A stretch of DNA of 64,000 bases from Apostichopus japonicus (taxonomy: Eukaryota; Echinodermata; Holothuroidea; Aspidochirotida; Stichopodidae), in contig NC_092576.1 in the NCBI RefSeq assembly GCF_037975245.1, positions 1,500,501 to 1,564,500 of the forward strand. The letters are read 5' to 3'. The notes beneath the pieces are model-generated. The model saw only the letters and a list, made by a program, of their open reading frames with translations. It did not search any database and was not told where the DNA came from. Numbering within the stretch: the stretch's first letter is position 1; each line of letters begins with the position of its first letter. The translations under genes and the position numbers were made by a program. Positions 57,001 to 64,000 of the stretch are shown here, one piece after another.

Positions 57001-60000
57001 TGATTTTTCCACTCAAAGTGCAATTCTGTGACCTTATGAGGTAATGGAGGGAGTCTTTTTGAATATCTGTCTTCTGTACCTCTTCAATGTCACGTGTGAA
57101 CTTCCTCTCTGCACTTTCAACACCAGGGATCGGAAAATCTAGCTGTTCTATGAAGTCACTGTATACACGAACAAACTTCATCTTCTTTGTTTTATATTTT
57201 TGGAGGTACACTGACGAAAAAAATGGAAATGAATTACACTTAAGCCAATTATAACAATTTGATGCATTCCTTGTTATTGATATTTTGTTTGAAGTAAAGA
57301 AATAGCTCCACAGTTTTATATTAAAATGAAAGCTTACGAAAATAGATAGTGACCTAAATATCATCTGTATAATTGAAATATTTAGGAAACAATTCATATA
57401 GAATATTGGCAAGTAAACTATTTGAACTAACTATTACTATATTAGATAGTTGTCATATTACAAATGAACATGACACATTGATATCTTCTGGTCAGTTCAC
57501 TCCAAGTTTTACAACCAAATACTTGCATTGGAAGACAAAAGCCCAAACTGACCAAGCGACTAGCACAAGTCATCCCTAATTTGACCTGGCATGTTTAACC
57601 GCACTTTTGAAGATATCTTGTGAAAAGTTACTTACTAACTAGTAGCATTACTTTAATATTGCTGTCACTTTAAATGAGTCTCTCGTGATGACAATTTCTA
57701 AGTTAAAGTAGAACGATAGTGACAGAAAAAAAATCTCTCATTTTCATATATAATGTAGTTTATTTGTTACCAAGCAATATATTTTTTTAATTTTCCAAAT
57801 AGCACACCGGAAAGTTATAAAAAAGGGATTATAACATCGTTTTTTCGTCTCCGTAATTTAGGAATTTGCAAACACTGCAAAGACCTTGAACAGCCCTCAT
57901 GTCAGTGAATGACGTCACTGTGATGATCTTTTCTGTTTGTGCACTGTTCAGTACGGAGCTGTGCGTGCATTTCGTGTCAGCATAACTGTTACTTTAGTTT
58001 AATTTTCCGGCGTAATGTTCAAGACATAAATAGATAATGAATATCATGGTGTTTCTTGATTTCTTCACCACGTGTTTACAAGTTTTTTTTTACGAAATTT
58101 GCGGCGATTTCGCAACGATTTCCCAATATCTGAAGAGGTAACTCGCAAGCTGACCCAAAGTAACGTAAATCTCAAGATCACGTTTTTGGCGGGTTTTATA
58201 CAGAGTGATGTATGAATGTGCTCACCTACCAGTCAAACTGGCACAATAACAATAGTGATGATAGTCTCAAACATAGATTAGTATAACATCTGAAAGAAAA
58301 TACAAAGTTCTAAACAAAGTAGATTCGCTTGTATGCACTAGGCCTACTGTAAAACATAAACGTTCCTTGTTCCGTGCGTCATTAAATCCAACAGAAAGGT
58401 TTCATTGAGCTTGAAATACAACCGCATTTGAACTCAATCGAGTAGTTAGTCTAGCTCGAAAAATTTTCTCACTACATGCAATACCTATTGCGTTTATTCA
58501 CATGCATGCCTCGTGGTTTGGGCTTCAGAAGGAGACGTATTCTAGCACAACTTCACGTAGGTCCGCAAACGGTACTTTCACACTGTGCAAACATAAGTGA
58601 CAGTGTGCGCTACCATAAGTAATACTTATTCGATGTTTTGTTTCACTCGAGCATACACCAGGCGCGGCGGAACGGAAAAATTATTGGGGGGGGGGTTAAT
58701 GTGTGGAGACTATCTAAGCGGAGCGCCACCATGAGTTGGCGCGGAGCTTACAATAAAATTTGGGGTTTTTCAAACCCCCAGGTGGCCGGAAACGGCACTT
58801 CCCGAGTGTTTTATGCTGCGAATAACTAGCCCTAAAATATTGGTCTCAAGCCTGCAATTTCTCAGATTGCACCCAAAAATCTGTAAAAACATTGTAATTT
58901 GTATATTCGATGGTGTTTTAAGAGAGTAGATATTACTCGTAGTGTACTCGCAAAGACGTTTTTGAGTGTAGTAAGGGGATGTTGGAGAACTGGCTGAAAT
59001 GAGTCAAGTCATTGGCTTAAGACGAAGTTGTGTTGCGCTTACCGGTATCCACACTCACTGCTTCCACTTTTCACGGGGCGTGAAGACACGGTTGGGCTGA
59101 CTATGTGGTCTATAGCCAGGGGACGGGCCGAGGGTCCCCCCAGCTTTTACTTAAATTATTACACCTATATAGTATACGTGTGCATCGGACAGATCGACAA
59201 GTATGCATTGAAAAATGGGCAGATGCACGTTTCGGAGCCTTGGTAAATATTGGGGGGGGGGCTTATCAAGCATTTGCCCCCTCAACTTTTTCATTGGGGG
59301 GCTGAGCCACCCCCCAAGCCCCCCCCCCCGGTTCCGCCGCCACTGGCATACACACATTTCCTATTCGTATTACATTTAAAGTGGTTTGGAGGGTATGAAC
59401 ACATCTCTGCCCCCCCAAAAAAAATCTGCCTAAGCGACGTCCATGCCCCAATTGAAATTTGCACGTGGATTCTCTCCTCATATAGTCATTAGGTTGTTCA
59501 CGTCTGACATGTCTTCCAGTTCCAACACTTACTGTTGCATTTATCGGGATATATATAAATAATGCGGCATAAAAGCATCAATCTTTCAAACTTTTTTTAC
59601 TTTAGTGACCTTGCCACACAATGATGGAAAGACGACGTCTTTTCTTCATAGGCGAATCCGTGTTTTTCTTCGCCAGCTTTGGTGGCACTGCAGTGGTCTT
59701 TAACATCGGTCTGAATTTTCCTGACACATTCAACTTTTTCTGCATCAAATATTTAGGGTCCCAATCATCTTCTGTGAATTGGGCAGAACAAACTTTCACA
59801 TTCTTGCCATGAGAAACTCCTGGTGCGATGAAGTCTTTCCTGGTTCTCCTCACAAATCGTATCCAGAGTTTCCGATTTCTCTCACTACTTTTTCCGCTTG
59901 GAAAATTGAAAAAAAAACTTATTGTAGAGTCCACATTCGTTCTGTTGCATCCCCCTACAACGAAATTTCTTGGCATTTTGCTAGTGGTTTAGGTTGTTTG

Positions 60001-63000
60001 TCGAGTCCAATATAGAGTAGGTTGCAACTAAACTTACACACTAAGTGCACACAGCTGAAGTACGCTATGCCGAGCTCACTTTGTTATCATCATAACGACG
60101 TCACATGTCACTGTAGATCACGTGATCATCACATCGCTTTTCGCGAAAAGCCCAATTTTTGTTTAAAAAATCAAGGAGTTTAGGAATTTTTTTTAAGCCT
60201 TTCCCAACATCGGATTGACTTGAATTTTCACATGTGTAATATGGAAACCAACTAGAATACTCTTGAATAAAATCGTATTTTTTCGTCGATGCTGAAAAAT
60301 CACTATTGTTCATCTTTAAGTATAAGCCAATTTAGTTCCATAAGTAATTCCCCTGGTCACCATCACACTTTGGTACAGCTGAAAAGGTGAAGTAGATATG
60401 ATCACTACCGACTTGTATTTCTGTCATCATTGGTTTGGAACCCTAGTGAATGATTTCATGTTCTTGCAAGATTCTGTACACATGTACATTAATTGTACAT
60501 ATATACATACACACATACCGGTGTTGTTTTGGATTCTAACAGAGAACTTGAACAAAAGAATTCCAGGTCCTCGGATGTGACTTCTAAAGAACCACCATGT
60601 CCTCGCAAGAATTCTATTGTTAAGAATTCCAGGTCCTCGGATGCGACTTCTAAAGAACCACCATGTCCTCGCGAGAATTCTATTGTTAAGAATTCCAGGT
60701 CCTCGGATGTTATTTCTAAAGAATCAGCATGTCCTCGCAAGAGTTCTATTGTTACGTGGTATTATTAAGGTTAGGGTACATGGATTTGAACAATGGAAAA
60801 ATAATGGGTCCTCAGTCTGAATGTAAAACATAGTTGTGTGTTCATAACTTTTGTACACATGTACACATGTATGTGTGAAGTGGAAGCTAAAGCGTGGCTG
60901 AAAGGAAATGTTGATTGAACTTACTTGCAATGACATCCACTGACTTGTTTGATGGTCCGCAATATAGAATCTGCTTCTTATTTTTAACCTCTCTGTTGAT
61001 ATCAGCCAGGAGAACTGTGAGGTAAGCACCCGTTCTTGTTTTACCGGTTCCTTCAATAACAGAAAAGTGTCAAACAATTTAATTGCAGACTATACCTTTA
61101 ACTTTTTTCACAATAAATTGAACCAAGTTTGGTTTTAATAAGTGAAAAGATTGGTTCATTAGAGCAGCAGTTTCTATCTATAAATAATATTTTCTACATC
61201 ATTTAAGGGCCTCTATTACATCAGTTAAAAGTGGGGTATTGTTATTCTTATAACAGAACAATGAAGAACCAGTAAAACTGTGGAAATTAAAATTGCATGC
61301 AAGAATTGCTTTAGCCAGCTACCTGGCCGCAGCCATCCAAACAACTAACTGAGGATGATCTGACAGAAAATACCCCCAAAAAAAATCAGATTTAGTTATT
61401 AATGCAGCTTCTACTAACAAACAGTGGAATAATGCCTGAGTCAAACATTACTAAATATATAACCAGTTTACCTGCATGCTATCTTATGTTAATATTATGA
61501 CTAAATTTGATGAAAATAGAAGATGAGGCTTTGATATGATTTTAGCTGCTTCGACGTTTGGCGACCCCAACGACTTTTGACATTGAAGTAAACTATAAGG
61601 TTTGGATCTAGCATCTGCTGATCACATTATGAAGATCGAACATAAAGACTAGGTAATTAACATTTGCACGATTTCACTACAGCCATGAAATGTATTATGC
61701 ATAACAACATATTGCTTTCATTACTGCTGACCATTTATCGTCCAGTATCTCAGACTTGGCTTTTCTTTCCTTTATGTAGTATTCTTTTTTAATCCAGGTT
61801 TCTTTCCACTTAAAATGCTTCCTTTCCCTCCATTCTTTGTGTATTTTGGTAATCACTTTATCTTTAAGCACGACTTGTAAATATATTTCTAGTAAGTGTT
61901 GTAATACTTGTGTAAAAATAGGACATATTTAAAGCAAGCAACTTGCATTCTCACTTCACTGTATGACTTGCAACCAGCCACTTATTCTACTATTGAAATC
62001 ATGATCCTATTCAGAGTTACTATATATTTTTTTCTTTCTTTATTATAGGGGTTTTTACATCAAGTCATTGCATTAACTTAACTTGTTTATTCCTTATAAT
62101 TGTTAACTCTTGTACTATAGTATTTTATGTTCCATCATACAGTTAGGACTCCTGAAACTCATGTTGAGATGCGATTAATCCAGACATGCTCTTACAAAAC
62201 CAGTGACAATTTTAACCATCGTTTTACTGATTCTGCAAGAAAAATCATATTCAGTATTACATGTAAACGCAAGAAGCCTAACTAAGATTAACGTTGCTAT
62301 AAATTATCTTCTAAACGCACTTGAAAACCATGATTTAATTTTATTGCAGTAACTGAGACCTGGATAAGTAGCAATATGACTACAAACCTCCTTGACATTG
62401 ATGGGTACAGATTCATACATTAGGATAGAAATTCAAAGTGAGGTGCAGGTAGTGTAGCCATATGACCTAAAATTACTGCTAGAATCTTCTTACCTGGAGG
62501 CCCTTGAATGACAGTAAAGGGCTGTATCAATGCCAAACGGACAGCTTCCTTCTGAGAATCATTTAGGCTTGCATTATCGACGTTAAAACATCTGACGAAA
62601 ACATCCTCGTTATCAAGTTTTCTTTTTCCATGATCCAATATTGTTTGAAGTTCGTCTGGTGTTGAAAAGAAAAATGGTTATTTTGATGTTGTTTTTTTTT
62701 CTTGCACCTATAAAAGTATGCAGCCAATGGCAGAGAATAGCTTTCAGTTCTCTTAATTCTGAGCGCCTGAACTCAATCGCAGTCTACCTACTTGGAAGGA
62801 GATAAACATGAATTACTCTCAATTACATTACTTGCAATTGATTGAAATAACACAGCCTACTACATACATTCACCAAAAGAGTAAAGAATGATGAAAATCA
62901 GTTCCGAAAATTTTGTTACTTGATGACAGTAAAATACATCATCATAAGAAATTTGTAACTTGTTGACATCACCTTAACTAAAATTGTAGAGGGAAACTAT

Positions 63001-63492
63001 TTTATCACGCTACAAACTTTATTATAAGCATTGAACATTTACCAAATCAAGACACAAAGCTTCTAAAAATTTGATAATGGGACCATTATTTCCTAGCATT
63101 ATGAAACTAAGCTTCATAGATGAAGATGTGTTTCTGATGTGTTGTCCAGTTACATGCAAATTGTGAAGATGTCATGCTTTCATGACTTGTCAATTGCAAT
63201 CAACATAAACAACATTTTTGCAGGTATCATAGATGGTTAAGAAAGCACATGAACTGAATCCACTTTGCAATAGTTAGGTCCTAATTAATATATGAGTGAA
63301 CTTTAAACTAACATCTCATTGCTATATATTAAGTACTTTGAATATAGAGGTACAATGCACAGTCCTGAATAAAGATAGTTGCAATTAGCATATGTATCCA
63401 TACCATCAATATGGAAGTCTGGTTCTTGAAGGACAATGGTTTTTACAAGTTCACCACCATTACCAATAGTAGCTAGTGCTGCCTCCATTCTC
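50960..63492 (-). CDS. HELZ2: HELZ2-like SF1 RNA helicase, C-terminal part of gene
   Basis: Ten minus-strand exons, all with GT/AG boundaries and matching phases, total 1,660 nt and about 553 codons. They encode the C-terminal UPF1-like superfamily 1 helicase core: Q-type motif LNDSQKEAVRLALIQPFTVI, motif I QGPPGTGKT (split by an intron), Ia GPSNKSVD, II VIDEAG, III GDHKQLRP, IV SIQYRMHEEICKFPS, V KSQGSEWDYVLLSTVR, VI MNVGITRAMQGLIIIGN. The conserved SEGNENS block and the C-terminal VPADQFP are as in HELZ2. HELZ2 is known as a nuclear receptor co-activator and interferon-induced helicase; here the role is by homology. The N-terminal part (zinc fingers, first helicase, RNB-like region) would lie beyond the right edge. 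Confidence 0.93.
51530..51700 (+). repeat. dispersed GTCCTC repeat in/near helicase intron 9
   Basis: CAGTCCTCAGATGTCATTTT, GGACCACCATGTCCTCAGA, AAGAATTCTATTGTTGAAGG and GGTACATGGATTCGAACAAT parallel the minisatellite and its 3' flank at 60560-60850. Confidence 0.75.
51872..52039 (-). CDS. HELZ2: HELZ2-like exon 9, motifs V and VI
   Basis: Acceptor TTTTTAATGACAG, donor ATTATTG|GTATGTAC. It encodes GSEWDYVLLSTVRSLPEDE, then LGFIEDENQMNVGITRAMQG and LIII. The TRA arginine of motif VI is present. Confidence 0.95.
52674..52827 (-). CDS. HELZ2: HELZ2-like exon 8, RecA2 middle
   Basis: Acceptor TTTTCTTAACAG, donor GCCAAG|GTATAAC. It reads VRVAKYLVDQRKVKPEDVAI, LSQYKLQCNIIHKML and VQTIIKSQ, ending within motif V. 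Confidence 0.92.
53595..53822 (-). CDS. HELZ2: HELZ2-like exon 7, RecA2 domain
   Basis: Acceptor CTATTTTGAAG, donor AAATT|GTACGTATG. It encodes HEEICKFPSKEFYDNQL, then YIWPGKGRVPQVFCHIEG and TSEGNENSRSNRIEAKEI. The NEN-S-N-E pattern preceding the next helix is typical of HELZ2-type helicases. Confidence 0.93.
54249..54351 (-). CDS. HELZ2: HELZ2-like exon 6, motif IV start
   Basis: Acceptor GCATCTCATATAG, donor CGTATG|GTAAGTCA. It reads PIVQEPRVKQLGADISLMEK and TAHTLSIQYRM, finishing GDHKQLRP and opening the QYRMH motif. Confidence 0.92.
55261..55457 (-). CDS. HELZ2: HELZ2-like exon 5, DEAG and GDHKQLR
   Basis: Acceptor AAATCATCATAG, donor TTGAG|GTAGGC. It encodes IEVLKKMEVILCTCSASG, the Walker B motif CVIDEAGMCFE and VVLIGDHKQLR, motif III, completed by RPIV in the next exon. 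The catalytic DE pair is intact. Confidence 0.95.
55533..55852. mobile_element. hAT-like element fragment in helicase intron
   Basis: Starts CAGTGGCGTAGGAAGG and ends TTTTTCACTG, with long G and C runs and an internal direct repeat (GGTGGCCTCAGATGCAATTTGG near 55645 and CCTGGCCTTAGATGCAATTTGG near 55725). The start is of hAT type, but no matching 8-bp duplication flanks it, so the boundaries are uncertain. Confidence 0.5.
56912..57210 (-). CDS. HELZ2: HELZ2-like exon 4, insertion between Ia and II
   Basis: Acceptor AAATTTTTTTCGTCAG-like, donor GCTAAA|GTAAGTCC. It reads MYLQKYKTKKMKFVRVYSDF, then a charged helical region (ERKFTRDIEEVQKTDIQKDS, then LHYLIRSQNCTLSGKINQMY and KKLKEGT) ending LVKFAK. 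This corresponds to the 1B/stalk-like segment between motifs Ia and II of UPF1-like helicases. Confidence 0.9.
57211..58650. other. intron 3 of the helicase gene, unrecognised part
   Basis: No gene recognised. Contains the palindrome AGTGAATGACGTCACT with a TGACGTCA core near 57907-57925, and an exon-like but unassigned GC-moderate patch around 57940-58000. Confidence 0.4.
58651..58658. repeat. 8-bp target duplication, left copy
   Basis: GCATACAC, repeated exactly at 59346-59353 on the other side of the hAT element. Confidence 0.88.
58659..59345. mobile_element. 687-bp non-autonomous hAT element with poly-G ends
   Basis: Left end CAGGCGCGGCGGAACGG and right end, read inward, CAGTGGCGGCGGAACCGG are inverted repeats, each followed by a long G run. 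The perfect 8-bp duplication GCATACAC identifies a hAT transposition product. The interior has AAGCGGAGCGCCACCATGAG, shared with 1592-1740, and no transposase. It lies in the helicase intron between exons 3 and 4. Confidence 0.9.
59602..59976 (-). CDS. THAP-domain protein, two zinc ligands replaced
   Basis: A single-exon 124-residue minus-strand ORF; ATG in AGCAAAATGC context. Residues 1-90 fit a THAP DNA-binding domain: MPRNFVVGGCNRTN, SFFFNFPSGK, RKLWIRFVRRTR, KVCSAQFTEDDWDPKYL and an AVPP box (TTAVPPKL). THAP domains bind zinc through C2CH. Here the first cysteine is F5 and the final histidine is Q (CSAQF for CSxHF), so only two expected ligands remain. A basic tail (KKRRRLS) follows. It lies within a helicase intron on the same strand. 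It could be a young gene, a dead transposase N-terminus, or a first exon; it has no visible partner exon. Confidence 0.7.
   Translation of the reverse strand: MPRNFVVGGCNRTNVDSTISFFFNFPSGKSSERNRKLWIRFVRRTRKDFIAPGVSHGKNVKVCSAQFTEDDWDPKYLMQKKLNVSGKFRPMLKTTAVPPKLAKKNTDSPMKKRRRLSIIVWQGH
60561..60758. repeat. 66-bp minisatellite, three units
   Basis: Units start at 60561, 60627 and 60693, each TTCCAGGTCCTCGGATG, CTTCTAAAGAACCACCATG and TCCTCGCAAGAATTCTATTG. The third is more diverged and continues into GGTTAGGGTACATGGATTTG, shared with 51600-51640. Confidence 0.9.
60925..61050 (-). CDS. HELZ2: HELZ2-like exon 3, Walker A and motif Ia
   Basis: Acceptor TTCTGTTATTGAAG, donor GCAA|GTAAGTTC. It completes G-TGKTRTGAYLTVLLADIN and continues KKQILYCGPSNKSVDVIA, motif Ia. 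The lysine and threonine of GKT that bind ATP are present. Confidence 0.93.
61051..62493. other. intron 2 of the helicase gene
   Basis: AT-rich intronic DNA. At about 62250-62375 the plus strand reads IFSITCKRKKPN-like and then VTETWISSNMTTNLLDIDGY, which resembles the endonuclease region of a CR1/L2-group LINE (ETW...LPGY). This suggests a short, decayed LINE endonuclease fragment. Nothing else is recognised. Confidence 0.5.
62330..62420 (+). pseudogene. LINE endonuclease fragment in helicase intron
   Basis: The plus strand reads VTETWISSNMTTNLLDIDGY followed by RFIH, matching the common endonuclease block of CR1/L2 LINEs (ETWL...I.GY...R). Upstream, CRKRKK-like and LNALENHDLI-type coding is visible in another frame. 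It is short and broken. Confidence 0.6.
62494..62655 (-). CDS. HELZ2: HELZ2-like exon 2, Q motif and start of Walker A
   Basis: Acceptor TTTTCAACACCAG, donor CCTCCAG|GTAAGAAG. It encodes DELQTILDHGKRKLDNED, then the adenine-recognition motif LNDSQKEAV and VIQGPPG. The Walker A motif is split by the intron: GPPG here, TGKT in the next exon. Confidence 0.93.
62656..63403. other. intron 1 of the helicase gene
   Basis: AT-rich intron with no recognised element. Confidence 0.6.
63404..63492 (-). CDS. HELZ2: HELZ2-like exon 1 in window
   Basis: An acceptor TTTTGTAG precedes the exon and a donor GATG|GTATGG ends it. It reads RMEAALATIGNGGELVKTIV and LQEPDFHID, entering in phase with one base and leaving with one base. 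The ATG inside is probably not the start, because an acceptor sits just upstream and the protein should be much longer. Confidence 0.8.
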
Positions 63493-63619
63493 CTACAAAA
63501 ATAAAATACAAAGACCTGTCACATATACTCTAATCTACAAAAGTCATGTAAAATTCATAAGCCTGCTGTACATTAAATGGTAAAAGCAGCTTTTTGAGTT
63601 GGTTTTCATCATCATTTAT

Positions 63620-63835
63620 GCTATTCAATTTACATAGCAATGAAAAACTAATCAATTAACATAGCAATAACAAACTAATCAATTTACATAGCAATGAAAA
63701 ACGAATCAATTTACATAGCAATAAAAAACTAATCAATTTACATAGCAATAACAAACTAATCAATTTACATAGCAATAACAAACTAATCAATTTTACATAG
63801 CAATAACAAACTAATCAATTTAAATAGCCATTACA
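63620..63835. repeat. ~27-bp tandem repeat, about eight units
   Basis: Repeated ATTTACATAGCAATAACAAA plus CTAATCA, with AATGAAAAA and AATAAAAAA variants alternating in the earlier units. It lies upstream of the first visible helicase exon, presumably in an intron. Confidence 0.92.
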
Positions 63836-64000
63836 TAACATCTAGCTCGTTAAGGGTTGAGGTATTTGTTAAAGTCACATGTCATTTCAAATGATGAAAA
63901 ACAAATGAAAATATCTAAGCCATAAACTGTGATTGAATTTAATTTCCTAAATAGTATTTAACAAAATAAAAAAAATTCAATCTTGAACTTCACAACTTGA

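Noticed and set aside
57900-58000. Possible promoter with a TGACGTCA palindrome and a CAGTACGGAGCTGTGCG 5'-UTR-like stretch
   Set aside because: No downstream gene on the plus strand and no TATA/initiator pair; a single motif in an intron is not enough.

Overview
This window is a stretch of animal nuclear genome, AT-rich, intron-rich and crowded with nested mobile elements. It carries U2-type 5' and 3' splice sites, several non-LTR retrotransposons (LINEs), hAT- and mariner-type non-autonomous DNA transposons, large microsatellites and a vertebrate-like HELZ2 helicase. The repeat style (poly-G hAT elements, CR1/L2-group LINEs, LINE tails ending in a GCGCTTTATAA hairpin) suggests a marine invertebrate deuterostome, perhaps an echinoderm. 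That assignment is inference; no sequence here is diagnostic of a species.

Layout. 1-8.7 kb: mostly unrecognised DNA with a 1.08-kb GAA array, a 141-bp mariner-type MITE, a tRNA-Ser-like SINE fragment, a 111-bp tandem duplication and a head-to-tail dimer of a SINE whose head is U2 snRNA. 8.7-21.4 kb: nested repeats. Dispersed repeat A is followed by repeat C. Repeat C is split by a CR1-group LINE, which is itself split by a 4.5-kb terminal-inverted-repeat element containing a 1.2-kb foldback. Further on, the same repeat C is split again by a 2.0-kb element made largely of TTTACC/GGTAAA palindromes. 23.3-25.0 kb: a 1.72-kb hAT element. 27.6-29.5 kb: a satellite-like array whose units carry TGACGTCA followed by TGTTTAC. 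29.5-41.2 kb: further copies of repeats A, C and D, a minus-strand LINE, a plus-strand L2/CR1 LINE and a third U2-headed SINE. 41.35-49.25 kb: an almost perfect 3.78-kb tandem duplication bounded by copies of repeat D. 50.96-63.49 kb: the minus-strand 3' end of a HELZ2-like SF1 helicase gene, ten exons in matching phase, with upstream exons beyond the right edge.

The only confidently functional-looking host gene is the HELZ2-like helicase. Its introns hold a complete hAT MITE with a perfect 8-bp target duplication, a single-exon THAP-domain ORF lacking two of the four usual zinc ligands, and two related minisatellites. Everything else recognised is repeat or retrotransposon DNA with broken reading frames. 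The two observations most likely to be new are the U2 snRNA-headed SINE family and the two element types whose ends are built from dense short palindromes, one of which is supported by an empty-site copy inside this window.
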